From: Phocaeicola sp.
GTDB taxonomy: Bacteria; Bacteroidota; Bacteroidia; Bacteroidales; Bacteroidaceae
Direction of reading: 5' to 3'
NCBI GenBank assembly: GCA_020026225.1
Contig: JAHHQU010000025.1
Location: 1 to 33,826, forward strand
DNA length: 33,826 nt
Within the stretch, counting starts at the first letter, position 1; the number at the start of each line of letters is the position of its first letter. The position numbers and the translations under genes were made by a program. Below are positions 5,768 to 14,871 of the stretch, piece by piece. The notes beneath the pieces are model-generated. The model saw only the letters and a list, made by a program, of their open reading frames with translations, was not told the DNA's origin and ran no database searches.

Positions 5768-8098
5768 TCATTGAAAGAAGACGTCATCCAAACGGCTGTT
5801 GTTCTCCTCTTCTATTTCAATCAATCTATCCTTGCAAGGATCAAAATCCTCTGGGATATCGAAGGTTTCGCTCTGCTCATAGCCCAATGACTTATCATTA
5901 AACACCTTGTTCATGTACAAGCACCAAACAGGCAAAGCCATTGAGGCTCCCTGACCGTCACGCATTTGGTCAAAGTGGATATCACGTTCTTCACAACCTA
6001 CCCAACATCCAGAGACGAGTGAAGGAGTGAATCCCATGAACCATCCATCCGAGTTGTCATTCGTCGTACCCGTCTTACCTCCCATATCGGCTTTTATGTT
6101 ATACAGTCTACGGACACGACCGCCGGTTCCTTCATTGATAACGGCACGAAGCATAACCAGCATCTTGTATGCACTGCTTTCACTGATGACTTCGTTCACC
6201 TGAGGAGTAAAGTTAGCCAGCACATTGCCTTCATTGTCTTCTATACGAGTCACAAAGAGCGGTGCGGTACGTATACCTTTATTGACAAATGCCGTATAAG
6301 CACTGACCATCTCACCCACCGATATTTCACAAGGACCTAAGCACAAGGAAATAGTTGGTTGGATTGACTGATTCAAGACACCGTATGAATGAATCAGGCG
6401 AACCAGCTCATAAGGATTCAACTTGCTCATCACATAAGCCGAAATCCAGTTGTTCGAATTGGCCAAGCCCCATTTCAACGTAACCAGCTCACCTACATGG
6501 CGGCTCGAGCTGTTACGAGGCGTCCAAGCGATACCGTTTTCATCAAAATAGGTTCCCTGTACGTTTCGAGTCACGTCACATGGAGAAAATCCGTTCTCCA
6601 TAGCCAGTGAATACAGATAAGGTTTGATGGTAGAACCAACCTGACGACGGCCCACCATAGCCATATCGTATTGGAAGTAATTGATGTTCGGTCCACCTAC
6701 ATACGCCTTCACATATCCTGTTATCGGATCCATGGACATGAAACCTACTCGCAAGAAATGCTTGTAATATTTGATAGAGTCCAGTGGAGTCATAAGGGTA
6801 TCCTTGTCTCCATCGTAGGAGAAGACGGTCATGTGATGCTTCGTATTGAAGGCTTTCATGATTTCTTTTTCGGAATACTTGGCAGCCTTCATCACACGGT
6901 AACGTTCGCTCTGACGGATGGAACGGTTCAGAATATTGGCAACTTCCTCACTGCTGAGCTTATTGGTATATGGAGCCGTCTTTCTTCCCTTCTTTTCCTT
7001 GAAGAATCTTGGCTGCAAGTATTCTGCAATGTGTTCCTGTACCGCTTCTTCTGCATAACGCTGCATTTTTGAGTTGATGGTAGTGTAAATCTTCAAGCCA
7101 TCGGTATACAGATTGTAGTTTGTTCCGTCCTTCTTCTTGTTCTTGGCACACCAACCAAAGAGCGGATTGGTTTCCCATGCCACAGAATCTTCATAGAACT
7201 GCTGCATCTGCCATCCACGATAATCTTTGCGTGTCGGCTTTTTCGACTTTCTCATGATGCTGCGAAGGTATTCACGGAAATAAGTGGCGATTCCATCCTT
7301 GTGGTCGACCGGCTGGAACTTCAAGACCAAAGGAAGTGCCTGCAACGAGTCACATTCAGCCTGAGTAAGGAAACCTGCCTTACGCATCTGGTCCAACACG
7401 GTATTTCTACGGCCACGAGAACGTTCGTTAAAACGGCGCGGATTATAGAGGGATGGATTCTTGCACATACCTATCAATGTGGCAGCCTCTTGAATGTTCA
7501 GATCCTTCGGAGTTTTGGCAAAATACGTTTTTGCCGCTGTCTGAATACCTACGGCATTATTCAAGAAGTCGAACTTGTTAAGATACATGGTCAAAATTTC
7601 CTCCTTGGTATAGTATTTTTCGAGCTTGACAGCAATCACCCATTCGTTCGGTTTCTGCAGCAGACGTTCCATCACGTTGTCGGCTGCAGGAGAATAAAAC
7701 TGCTTGGCCAACTGCTGGGTAATGGTACTACCACCCCCTGCATTCTTCTGCATGAAAATACCACGTTTTATCAAAGCACGCATGAAAGCACGTGCATCAA
7801 TACCTGAATGCTCGCTGAAACGCACATCTTCAGTGGCAACCAAGGCCCTAACCAAATGTGGAGACAAATCCTCATAACCTACATACAGACGGTTTTCCTT
7901 GCTCAATGACCAAGTACCCAGCAACTGTCCGTCTTCCGAGATAATCTGTGTAGCAAACTTAAGATTCGGATTTTCCAATTCTTCTACAGGGGGTACATAC
8001 CCTATCTTACCCTTAGCAATGGCCGTAAAGACAGCAGCTACTGCTGATACGCCCAAAACAATCAGGCTCCACAAAATGATTATGAATGTTTTCCTCAT
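5768..8098 (-). CDS. Class A penicillin-binding protein (PBP1A type)
   Basis: A 776-aa bifunctional peptidoglycan synthase. An N-terminal membrane anchor (about residues 4-28) is followed by the GT51 glycosyltransferase domain, with catalytic EDVRF at 90-94 and GGGSTITQQLAKQ at 121-133, which polymerises lipid II. The transpeptidase domain has the SxxK motif STIK (Ser489-Lys492), SNN (548-550) and KTG (675-677), which crosslinks stem peptides and is the beta-lactam target. Length is normal and all three penicillin-binding motifs are intact. The gene is transcribed alone, divergent from pyrB. The symbol could be mrcA or ponA; I leave it blank because PBP1A/1B paralogues cannot be told apart here. 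Confidence 0.95.
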   Translation of the reverse strand: MRKTFIIILWSLIVLGVSAVAAVFTAIAKGKIGYVPPVEELENPNLKFATQIISEDGQLLGTWSLSKENRLYVGYEDLSPHLVRALVATEDVRFSEHSGIDARAFMRALIKRGIFMQKNAGGGSTITQQLAKQFYSPAADNVMERLLQKPNEWVIAVKLEKYYTKEEILTMYLNKFDFLNNAVGIQTAAKTYFAKTPKDLNIQEAATLIGMCKNPSLYNPRRFNERSRGRRNTVLDQMRKAGFLTQAECDSLQALPLVLKFQPVDHKDGIATYFREYLRSIMRKSKKPTRKDYRGWQMQQFYEDSVAWETNPLFGWCAKNKKKDGTNYNLYTDGLKIYTTINSKMQRYAEEAVQEHIAEYLQPRFFKEKKGRKTAPYTNKLSSEEVANILNRSIRQSERYRVMKAAKYSEKEIMKAFNTKHHMTVFSYDGDKDTLMTPLDSIKYYKHFLRVGFMSMDPITGYVKAYVGGPNINYFQYDMAMVGRRQVGSTIKPYLYSLAMENGFSPCDVTRNVQGTYFDENGIAWTPRNSSSRHVGELVTLKWGLANSNNWISAYVMSKLNPYELVRLIHSYGVLNQSIQPTISLCLGPCEISVGEMVSAYTAFVNKGIRTAPLFVTRIEDNEGNVLANFTPQVNEVISESSAYKMLVMLRAVINEGTGGRVRRLYNIKADMGGKTGTTNDNSDGWFMGFTPSLVSGCWVGCEERDIHFDQMRDGQGASMALPVWCLYMNKVFNDKSLGYEQSETFDIPEDFDPCKDRLIEIEEENNSRLDDVFFQ

Positions 8099-8163
8099 AA
8101 TGTAATTTTTCAGTCTTTATTAAATAAAAGAAGCCTATTCTCTAAAAAGAGACTATGCATCTG

Positions 8164-8171
8164 CAAAATTA
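8164..8171 (-). promoter_or_regulatory. -7 element for the PBP gene
   Basis: Minus strand reads TAATTTTG (TAnnTTTG), 65 bp before the ATG at 8098. Confidence 0.5.
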
Positions 8172-8254
8172 CAATAAATCTTCGGAATATCAGCCTACAT
8201 AAAGAAAGTTCACTTAAAAAAAATGAAATCGTATCTTCTTTTATTTTTTTTATC

Positions 8255-8262
8255 TACCTTTG
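8255..8262 (+). promoter_or_regulatory. -7 element for the pyrB operon
   Basis: TACCTTTG matches TAnnTTTG, 38 bp before the pyrB ATG at 8301. An in-frame ATG at 8223 lies upstream of it and is therefore rejected. No pyrimidine attenuator-like hairpin is evident in the short leader. Confidence 0.65.
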
Positions 8263-8300
8263 AACTCCGGTATTATAAAACAATCATAAAACCGCAAACA

Positions 8301-9242
8301 ATGGAAAATAGAAGTTTTGTCACTATTGCCGAACAATCAAAGGAAAAAATCCTTTATCTTTTGGAGATGGCCAAAGAATTTGAGAAAAAGCCAAACCGTC
8401 GTTTATTGGCTGAAAAAGTTGTCGCAACCCTTTTCTTCGAGCCGTCTACTCGAACTCGCCTGAGTTTTGAAACTGCCGCCAACCGTCTTGGTGCAAGAGT
8501 TATCGGTTTCACAGACCCGAAAGTCACCAGTTCCTCAAAAGGGGAAACCTTGAAAGACACCATTATGATGGTCAGCAATTATGCAGACATCATCGTCATG
8601 AGACATTTCTTGGAAGGTGCAGCTCTCTACGCAAGTGAAGTGGCGCCAGTACCTATCGTAAATGCCGGAGACGGAGCAAACCAGCACCCGTCACAGACAA
8701 TGCTTGACCTCTATTCCATCTACAAGACTCAAGGAACTCTTGAGAACCTGAACATCTATCTGGTAGGCGACTTGAAATATGGACGTACCGTGCATTCGCT
8801 CTTGATGGCCATGCGTCATTTCAACCCGACATTCCACTTCATCGCTCCGAAAGAATTGCAGATGCCAGATGAATTCAAACTTTACTGCGACAAGCACAAC
8901 ATCAACTATACAGAAAGCTCTGAATTCAACGACGAAACCATCGCAGATGCAGACATTCTGTATATGACTCGTGTACAACGTGAACGCTTTACCGATCTGA
9001 TGGAATACGAACGCGTGAAAGATGTGTATATCCTTCGTAAAGACATGCTGGAACATACTCGTCCGAACTTACGTATTTTGCACCCGCTGCCACGTGTCAA
9101 TGAAATTGCATACGATGTAGATGACAGTCCAAAAGCATACTACTTCCAGCAGGCTCAAAACGGTCTGTATGCCCGCCAAGCTATCTTATGCGATGTTTTG
9201 GGAATCACATTGGATGAAGTTAAGGCTGACACCTTGAAATAA
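8301..9242 (+). CDS. pyrB: Aspartate carbamoyltransferase catalytic subunit
   Basis: A 313-aa enzyme that condenses carbamoyl phosphate and aspartate, the committed step of pyrimidine synthesis. The carbamoyl-phosphate loop FFEPSTRTRLSFE is at about 45-57 (STRTR 49-53). The SSSKGET loop is near 77-83, HPSQTMLDL is at 129-137, and the aspartate-binding LHPLPRVNEI lies near the C-terminal part. Start 8301 (MENRSFVT) matches the family length and follows the promoter. It is the first gene of a five-gene run, with the regulatory subunit pyrI 30 bp downstream, so the holoenzyme is expected to be the allosteric PyrB6-PyrI6 type. Confidence 0.97.
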   Translation: MENRSFVTIAEQSKEKILYLLEMAKEFEKKPNRRLLAEKVVATLFFEPSTRTRLSFETAANRLGARVIGFTDPKVTSSSKGETLKDTIMMVSNYADIIVMRHFLEGAALYASEVAPVPIVNAGDGANQHPSQTMLDLYSIYKTQGTLENLNIYLVGDLKYGRTVHSLLMAMRHFNPTFHFIAPKELQMPDEFKLYCDKHNINYTESSEFNDETIADADILYMTRVQRERFTDLMEYERVKDVYILRKDMLEHTRPNLRILHPLPRVNEIAYDVDDSPKAYYFQQAQNGLYARQAILCDVLGITLDEVKADTLK

Positions 9243-9272
9243 CGTTTTCTAGACATTTAAACTACACAAGAA

Positions 9273-9731
9273 ATGAACGAAAAGAAAGAATTACAAGTTG
9301 CCGCTTTAGAAAACGGTACTGTCATTGACCATATACCTTCCGATAAATTGTTTACTGTAGTGTCTCTGCTTGACATGCAGCACATGGATTCAAACATCAC
9401 TATCGGAAATAACCTTGAAAGCAAAAAGTTAGGTAAAAAGGGAATCATCAAAATAGCCGACCGCTTCTTCTCTCCTGAAGAAATCAGTCGTCTGTCTGTA
9501 GTGGCTCCTAACATCAAATTGAATATCATCCGCAATTATCAGGTGGTGGAAAAGAAGGAAGTCATCATGCCGGATGAATTGAAAGGAATTGTACGTTGCA
9601 ACAATCCGAAATGTATCACAAACAACGAACCGATGCGTACATGGTTCCATGTAATCGATAAAGAAAAAGGTTTGTTGAAGTGTCATTACTGCGAAAAAGA
9701 GCAACAAATCGATAATATCAAACTGATTTGA
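9273..9731 (+). CDS. pyrI: Aspartate carbamoyltransferase regulatory subunit
   Basis: A 152-aa subunit that carries nucleotide effector sites in its N-terminal domain and a zinc-binding C-terminal domain contacting PyrB. The zinc ligands are visible as Cys109-x4-Cys114 and Cys137-x2-Cys140. N-terminal effector-domain features include NGTVIDHIPSDK near 14-25. Length equals the family norm (about 153 aa). It lies 30 bp after pyrB, and its stop is separated from the next ATG by a single base, indicating translational coupling with the flavin reductase-like gene. Presence of pyrI predicts ATP/CTP (UTP) allosteric control. Confidence 0.96.
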   Translation: MNEKKELQVAALENGTVIDHIPSDKLFTVVSLLDMQHMDSNITIGNNLESKKLGKKGIIKIADRFFSPEEISRLSVVAPNIKLNIIRNYQVVEKKEVIMPDELKGIVRCNNPKCITNNEPMRTWFHVIDKEKGLLKCHYCEKEQQIDNIKLI

Positions 9732-9732
9732 A

Positions 9733-10299
9733 ATGAAGCAAGACTGGAAACCAGGCACTCTGGTTTACCCATTGCCCGCAGTGCTGGTAAGCTGCGGGAG
9801 TTGCGAAGAAGAATATAATCTGATAACCGTAGCGTGGGTGGGTACAATCTGTACCAACCCGCCTATGTGCTATATTTCCGTACGACCGGAACGTCATTCA
9901 CATGACATTCTGAAAAAGAACATGGAGTTTGTCATCAATCTGACTACTAAGGACATGGCTTATGCAACCGACTGGTGCGGTGTACGTTCTGGTAAAGATT
10001 ATAACAAATTCAAAGAGATGAAGCTGACACCGGGCAAAGCGACTGTCGTAAATGCTCCGATTGTAGAAGAGTCTCCTCTTTGTATAGAGTGCCGCGTAAA
10101 GGAAATCGTATCACTTGGTTCCCATGATATGTTCATTGCAGATGTGGTAAACATTCGTGCCGATGATAAATATTTAGATTCTGAGACCGGGAAGTTCGAC
10201 CTGGCCAAATCCAACTTATTGGTATACGCTCACGGCGGTTACTATGAGCTTGGCAAAAAAATCGGCAAGTTCGGCTGGTCTGTACAAAAAAAGAAATAA
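9733..10299 (+). CDS. Flavin reductase-like (FMN-binding split barrel) protein
   Basis: A 188-aa cytosolic protein of the flavin reductase-like domain family (flavoredoxin/ferric-reductase-like). Visible features are PLPAVLVSCG near residues 13-22, NLITVAWVGTICTNPPMCYI at about 29-48, the conserved RPERHSHDIL at about 51-60, and NFVINL-type EFVINLTT. A late HGGYYELGKKIGKFGW is typical of this subfamily. Such proteins bind FMN and use NAD(P)H or other electron donors; the physiological acceptor is unknown. One base separates it from pyrI and four from the next gene, so it is an operon member. Link to pyrimidine or glycine metabolism is not obvious. Confidence 0.88.
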   Translation: MKQDWKPGTLVYPLPAVLVSCGSCEEEYNLITVAWVGTICTNPPMCYISVRPERHSHDILKKNMEFVINLTTKDMAYATDWCGVRSGKDYNKFKEMKLTPGKATVVNAPIVEESPLCIECRVKEIVSLGSHDMFIADVVNIRADDKYLDSETGKFDLAKSNLLVYAHGGYYELGKKIGKFGWSVQKKK

Positions 10300-10303
10300 T
10301 GCC

Positions 10304-11035
10304 ATGATGAAAAAAACGATCTTTACACTGATCTTTCTAGCAGGAACCGCTGCTTATGCAGCTGCTGAAACCGACTACGTGATGACGACAGGAGAAAAGA
10401 AATCGACTGTCAACTTCGGTGTGAAAGGTGGTTTCAACTCATCGATGCTATTCGCCGACGAATTTACCATTGGAGGTAAAGAAATATCCGACATACAGAA
10501 CAATTATAAAGTGGGATATTTCGCAACCTTCTTTCTACGTTTCAACTTCAAACACCATTTCTTCCAACCGGAACTTTCGTACACCATCAACAAAGCCAGC
10601 GTCTATATTAATTCCGAACCATACAATGCGGAACTCCTGCCTGAGAACGCATTAATCAAGACTCACATGACGAGTTTTGACCTTCCCCTTCTTTATGGTT
10701 ACAAATTTATAGACAAGGAACCTTATGGAATGGCTTTCTATATCGGTCCGCAGATAGCTTGGACTTGGAAAAAACATACCGACGTAGAATACTCCGGTTT
10801 TTACCAACAATACATTACCGAAAAATTAAAGCCTATCAATTATAGCGCTGTCTTTGGTATAGCAATCAATATTGCCAAGATTTTCTGCGACTTCCGATAT
10901 GAAATTGGAGCAAACAGAATGTCGGACTACATAAAATTCGACAAAGATGCGACTCCTCCTTCTCATAATCAAGACGAACTTGTTTTTAAACGCAGAAGAA
11001 ATGTGTTCAGTTTCTCCGTAGGGGTAATTTTCTAG
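10304..11035 (+). CDS. PorT-like outer-membrane beta-barrel protein
   Basis: A 243-aa exported protein. The frame extends back to 10244 inside the previous gene, but ATG 10304 or 10307 yields a proper signal peptide (KKTIFTLIFLAGTAAYA with AYA-A cleavage). The mature part alternates aromatic and hydrophobic strands: FGVKGGFNSSMLF, VGYFATFFLRF, FFQPELSYTI, FDLPLLYGYKF, AFYIGPQIAWTW. It ends in a Phe (FSFSVGVIF), the pattern of an 8-10-stranded outer-membrane barrel (PF13568-like, PorT family). PorT itself belongs to type IX secretion; this member lacks any other T9SS gene nearby, so I infer only the fold. Cotranscribed between the flavin reductase gene and glyA (30 bp gap). Confidence 0.8.
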   Translation: MMKKTIFTLIFLAGTAAYAAAETDYVMTTGEKKSTVNFGVKGGFNSSMLFADEFTIGGKEISDIQNNYKVGYFATFFLRFNFKHHFFQPELSYTINKASVYINSEPYNAELLPENALIKTHMTSFDLPLLYGYKFIDKEPYGMAFYIGPQIAWTWKKHTDVEYSGFYQQYITEKLKPINYSAVFGIAINIAKIFCDFRYEIGANRMSDYIKFDKDATPPSHNQDELVFKRRRNVFSFSVGVIF

Positions 11036-11065
11036 TTTCTAAAACCTACTTAATTTAATACGAAC

Positions 11066-12346
11066 ATGAAAAGAGACGATTTAATTTTTGACATCATCGA
11101 GAAAGAGCATCAGCGTCAGCTAAAAGGAATAGAACTGATAGCTTCTGAAAATTTTGTCAGTGACCAAGTAATGCAAGCCATGGGGTCTTGCCTTACCAAT
11201 AAATACGCCGAGGGATATCCCGGAAAGCGTTATTATGGTGGATGCGAGGTCGTTGACCAAAGTGAACAAATCGCAATAGACCGTCTGAAAAAGATATTTG
11301 GTGCGGAATGGGCCAATGTACAACCACATTCCGGTGCTCAAGCCAACGCTGCAGTCTTCTTGGCCGTTTTGAATCCAGGAGACAAATTCATGGGACTGAA
11401 TTTAGCTCATGGCGGACATTTGTCACATGGCTCAGCCGTTAATACTTCTGGCATCATTTATCATCCATGTGAATATAATTTGGACAAAGAAACAGGAAGA
11501 GTGGATTATGACCAGATGGAAGAAATCGCTTTGCGTGAACACCCTAAAATGATTATCGGTGGCGGTTCTGCCTATTCAAGAGAATGGGATTACAAGCGTA
11601 TGCGTGCTATCGCCGACAAGGTAGGTGCTATCCTTATGATTGACATGGCTCACCCTGCGGGACTGATTGCGGCCGGCTTACTGGATAATCCTGTAAAATA
11701 TGCTCATATCGTAACTTCAACCACTCATAAGACACTTCGTGGGCCACGTGGAGGCATCATTTTAATGGGAAAAGACTTCCCTAACCCATGGGGCAAGAAG
11801 AATTCAAAGGGAGAAGTCAAGATGATGTCGCAACTGCTTGATTCGGCTGTCTTCCCTGGCATTCAAGGTGGACCGCTCGAACATGTCATCGCAGCTAAAG
11901 CAGTGGCTTTCGGAGAGTGCTTGCAACCGGAATACAAGGAATACCAGAAACAGGTGAAGAAAAATGCATCCGTACTGGCACAAGCTTTGATGGACAGAGG
12001 ATTTACCATCGTTTCAGGAGGAACTGACAACCATTCCATGCTGGTAGATCTTCGTTCCAAATACCCAGAACTTACAGGAAAGGTTGCAGAAAGAGCCTTG
12101 GTAAGTGCTGATATCACTGTAAACAAGAACATGGTTCCATTTGATACTCGTTCTGCTTTCCAAACTTCTGGAATCCGTTTGGGCACACCGGCCATTACCA
12201 CCCGTGGTGCAAAAGAGGACTTGATGTATGAAATTGCAGAGATGATAGAAACGGTACTTTCTAATGTCAACAATGACAATGTTATCGCATCAGTACGTAC
12301 TCGAGTTAATGAAACCATGAAGAATTATCCTTTGTTTGCATACTAA
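11066..12346 (+). CDS. glyA: Serine hydroxymethyltransferase
   Basis: A 426-aa PLP enzyme interconverting serine and glycine while charging THF with a methylene group. Key features: IELIASENF at 22-30, the EGYPGKRYYGGC block at 49-60, the PLP-contacting MIDMAHPAGLIAAG at about 191-204, and STTHKTLRGPRGG with the Schiff-base Lys222. Length is normal. It is the last gene of the pyrB-glyA run and is followed by 167 bp before the next ORF. It shares the folate one-carbon pool with fhs. No clear intrinsic terminator follows; a weak AT-only stem near 12353-12370 is not convincing. Confidence 0.98.
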   Translation: MKRDDLIFDIIEKEHQRQLKGIELIASENFVSDQVMQAMGSCLTNKYAEGYPGKRYYGGCEVVDQSEQIAIDRLKKIFGAEWANVQPHSGAQANAAVFLAVLNPGDKFMGLNLAHGGHLSHGSAVNTSGIIYHPCEYNLDKETGRVDYDQMEEIALREHPKMIIGGGSAYSREWDYKRMRAIADKVGAILMIDMAHPAGLIAAGLLDNPVKYAHIVTSTTHKTLRGPRGGIILMGKDFPNPWGKKNSKGEVKMMSQLLDSAVFPGIQGGPLEHVIAAKAVAFGECLQPEYKEYQKQVKKNASVLAQALMDRGFTIVSGGTDNHSMLVDLRSKYPELTGKVAERALVSADITVNKNMVPFDTRSAFQTSGIRLGTPAITTRGAKEDLMYEIAEMIETVLSNVNNDNVIASVRTRVNETMKNYPLFAY

Positions 12347-12381
12347 TTATTGTAAAAAAATCGTTTTTATCCACAATCGGA

Positions 12382-12411
12382 TTGCCTTTATTGTATTTAT
12401 AAGTATATTTG
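12382..12411 (+). promoter_or_regulatory. Promoter of the OmpA-type lipoprotein gene (-33 and -7)
   Basis: TTG at 12382-12384 and TATATTTG at 12404-12411 are separated by 19 bp, matching the Bacteroidota TTTG/TAnnTTTG layout. The ATG is at 12514, so the predicted leader is about 95 nt, unusually long next to the other genes here. Confidence 0.65.
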
Positions 12412-12513
12412 CAAATATAGAGGCATACAATACAAGGACTGAGTATATCGAAAATTCATCAACCTAATGAATGTTCTCGGTCTATATACACTAATAAAAA
12501 AAAGAAAAACGGT

Positions 12514-13230
12514 ATGAAAAAAACAAGTTTTATGGTTCTTACTTTGAGCGGCTGTTTACTTCTCAGTAGCTGCGGAATGACAAACACTGGTAAAGGTGGT
12601 TTGATCGGTGGCGGTGGAGGTGCTGCACTTGGAGCTCTCATCGGTGGATTAGCCGGACATGGCAAAGGAGCAGCAATCGGTGCTGCTGTAGGTGCTGCAG
12701 TAGGAACTGGAGCAGGTGTACTCATCGGCAAGAAAATGGATAAAGCTGCTCAGGAAGCTGCTCAAATTGAAGGTGCAGAAGTTGAACAGGTTACAGATAA
12801 TAACGGACTTCAGGCTGTCAAAGTTACTTTCGACTCTGGAATTTTATTCAACACCAGCAGTTCTTCTTTAAGTCCTTCTGCCAAGGCTTCATTAAGTAAA
12901 TTTGCCAACAATGTTGTCAACAAGAACCCGAACATGGACGTTGCCATCTATGGTTATACCGACAATACAGGTTGGAGAAACTCTACAAGAGAACAGAGTG
13001 CTCAGAAAAACATTGACTTATCTCAGCAACGTGCTCAGAGCGTATCTTCTTACTTGTTAAGCTGTGGAGCTACTCCTACTCAGATCAAGTCTGTAGAAGG
13101 TATGGGCGAAGCTAATCCTGTAGCAAGCAATGATACCGCAGAAGGTCGTACACAGAACCGTCGTGTAGAAGTCTACATGTATGCAAGCCAGCAGATGATT
13201 CAGCAGGCTGAACAGGGTACTTTGCAATAA
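12514..13230 (+). CDS. OmpA-family lipoprotein with glycine-zipper segment
   Basis: A 238-aa envelope protein. The lipoprotein signal ends in LLLSSC (Cys20). Residues about 27-73 form a glycine-zipper stretch (repeated GGxxG, GAAxGAAVG) that can insert in or associate with membrane. Residues about 100-228 are an OmpA-like peptidoglycan-binding domain: VTFDSGILFNTSSS, the IYGYTDNTG motif, LSQQRAQSVSSYLL and EGRTQNRRVEVYM. The last two contain the conserved residues that hold diaminopimelate. It probably tethers the outer membrane to the cell wall. Monocistronic, with its own promoter and terminator. YiaD is the E. coli relative by architecture; orthology not claimed. Confidence 0.93.
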   Translation: MKKTSFMVLTLSGCLLLSSCGMTNTGKGGLIGGGGGAALGALIGGLAGHGKGAAIGAAVGAAVGTGAGVLIGKKMDKAAQEAAQIEGAEVEQVTDNNGLQAVKVTFDSGILFNTSSSSLSPSAKASLSKFANNVVNKNPNMDVAIYGYTDNTGWRNSTREQSAQKNIDLSQQRAQSVSSYLLSCGATPTQIKSVEGMGEANPVASNDTAEGRTQNRRVEVYMYASQQMIQQAEQGTLQ

Positions 13231-13283
13231 TTTGGATTTTGCCGTAAGGCATACCTGACGGAAGATTTACATCTCCCCTCATA

Positions 13284-13323
13284 AAAGCCGTTTTAGTTGA
13301 CAAGTTCAAGCTAAAACGGCTTT
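13284..13323 (+). terminator. Terminator of the OmpA-type gene
   Basis: 13-bp stem AAAGCCGTTTTAG (13284-13296) / CTAAAACGGCTTT (13311-13323), 14-nt loop, followed by a T-rich run. It lies 54 bp after the stop. Confidence 0.85.
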
Positions 13324-13503
13324 CCTTTTGTCGGTATCCTGACAAGAATCATCGGGACACCCCTTCTAACGTATAAGATAGTTTTTCCGATTTTTTGATA
13401 TCATTTTACATGATTTCAAGAATATTCTTATACTTTTTCGTACCATTCGCACCCGTATCGTCATTTTTTGTCATTCTTATCTTCCTCGTGTCCGTATTAT
13501 TTC

Positions 13504-13511
13504 TATATTTG
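13504..13511 (+). promoter_or_regulatory. -7 element for paaK-ACT operon
   Basis: TATATTTG matches TAnnTTTG, 30 bp before ATG 13542. It argues against the long in-frame start at 13395. No good -33 box. Confidence 0.6.
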
Positions 13512-13541
13512 CATTTATACTATCCTATAAAACTAATGCAA

Positions 13542-14855
13542 ATGAAAAACGAGAGCATGTATTTACACCCAGAAATTGAAACGATGTCTCGTCCAGAAAT
13601 CGAGAAACTTCAACTGGAGCGTTTGAAAAAGACCATTGCTCGCTGTATGAATTCTGATTTCTACCAGAAAAGATTCGCAGAGCATCACCTCAAACCTGAA
13701 GACATACAAACACTTGAAGATTTACGCAAGATACCATTTACCACCAAACAGGATTTAAGAGACAACTACCCGTTCGGATTATCCTGCGTACCCATGGAAG
13801 AGGTCGTCCGCCTACACTCATCGAGCGGAACCACAGGTACTCCTACCGTTATCCTGCACACTCAGCACGACTTGGACGAATGGGCCAACGCTGTTGCCCG
13901 CTGTCTTTATATGGTAGGACTTCGTCCTGGAGATATCTTCCAGAATTCATCGGGTTATGGAATGTTCACCGGTGGATTGGGATTTCAATATGGAGCGGAA
14001 CGACTGGGCATGCTTACCGTTCCGGCAGCGGCAGGCAATACCAAAAGGCAAATCAAATTCATCACCGATTTTGGAACTACAGCTTTGCATGCAATACCCA
14101 GTTATACAGGAAGACTGTATGAGGTAATGCAGGAAATGGGTATCAATCCGAAAAAAGATACAAAGCTCAAAACATTGATCATAGGCGCTGAACCTCATAC
14201 CGATGAGCAACGAAAACGCATTGAGGAAATGTTAGGCGTAAAAGCTTACAACTCGTTCGGTATGTCGGAAATGTGCGGTCCCGGTGTCGCTTTTGAATGT
14301 AAAGAACAGAATGGACTTCATATATGGGAAGACTACTACATCGTTGAAATAGTGGATCCCGAAACGCTCGAACCCGTACCTGAAGGTGAAGTCGGAGAAT
14401 TGGTGCTGACGACCCTTAACCGAGAAGCAATGCCTTTGCTCCGTTACCGTACCCGTGACCTGACACGCATTCTTCCTGGAGAATGTCCGTGTGGAAGGCA
14501 TCACAAACGCCTCGACCGAATGAAAGGTAGAAGCGATGATATGATGATTCTAAAGGGAGTAAATATCTTCCCGATGCAGATAGAAGAAGTCTTGATGCGT
14601 TTCAAGGAATTGGGAAGCAACTACCTCATTACACTCACCAACCTTGATGCCAATGATGAAATGAGCGTAGAAGTTGAATTGAAAGAGTTTAATGACGATT
14701 ATGGTTTCATGCAGAAGCTTACCAAAGAAATAACCCGTCAATTAAAGGATGAAATTCTGATTACTCCTCGTGTCAAGTTAGTTCCAGCAGGAACTCTCCC
14801 CCAACAAGAAGGTAAAGCTGTCCGCGTAAAAGATTTGCGCAAAGTTGCATTATAA
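13542..14855 (+). CDS. paaK: Phenylacetate-CoA ligase (aryl-acid:CoA ligase)
   Basis: A 437-aa adenylate-forming enzyme. ATGs at 13536, 13542 and 13557 are all possible (439, 437 or 432 aa); an upstream in-frame ATG at 13395 precedes the promoter and is rejected. The ATP-binding loop SSSGTTGTPT is at about 93-102. The NSFGMSEMCGPG motif, the LLRYRTRDLTRI hinge region and the ILKGVNIFP C-terminal domain motif are all present. It activates phenylacetate or related aryl acids to CoA thioesters. In anaerobes this gene usually accompanies indolepyruvate:ferredoxin oxidoreductase (iorAB), where it can run in the ATP-gaining direction during amino-acid fermentation. Here iorAB is absent, but the usual ACT-domain partner follows 16 bp downstream. 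Confidence 0.92.
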   Translation: MKNESMYLHPEIETMSRPEIEKLQLERLKKTIARCMNSDFYQKRFAEHHLKPEDIQTLEDLRKIPFTTKQDLRDNYPFGLSCVPMEEVVRLHSSSGTTGTPTVILHTQHDLDEWANAVARCLYMVGLRPGDIFQNSSGYGMFTGGLGFQYGAERLGMLTVPAAAGNTKRQIKFITDFGTTALHAIPSYTGRLYEVMQEMGINPKKDTKLKTLIIGAEPHTDEQRKRIEEMLGVKAYNSFGMSEMCGPGVAFECKEQNGLHIWEDYYIVEIVDPETLEPVPEGEVGELVLTTLNREAMPLLRYRTRDLTRILPGECPCGRHHKRLDRMKGRSDDMMILKGVNIFPMQIEEVLMRFKELGSNYLITLTNLDANDEMSVEVELKEFNDDYGFMQKLTKEITRQLKDEILITPRVKLVPAGTLPQQEGKAVRVKDLRKVAL

Positions 14856-14871
14856 TTAAAAATCGAAAATC

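Larger units (their letters stand above)
13231..13541 (+). other. Intergenic region between ompA-type gene and paaK
   Basis: Holds the terminator at 13284-13323 and the -7 element at 13504-13511. The paaK frame is open back to 13395 and would add a hydrophobic Phe-rich stretch, but that part lies upstream of the promoter and is not credible as coding. Nothing else was recognised. Confidence 0.65.

Noticed and set aside
7301..7807. 168-codon plus-strand frame inside the PBP gene
   Set aside because: Antisense to a well-supported PBP with intact motifs; no protein-family pattern.
8263..8300. Pyrimidine attenuator before pyrB
   Set aside because: The leader after the -7 element is too short and has no competing hairpins or U-tract.
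12347..12372. AAAAA-TCG-TTTTT stem after glyA as a terminator
   Set aside because: Only A-T pairs with a 3-nt loop; too weak to call.
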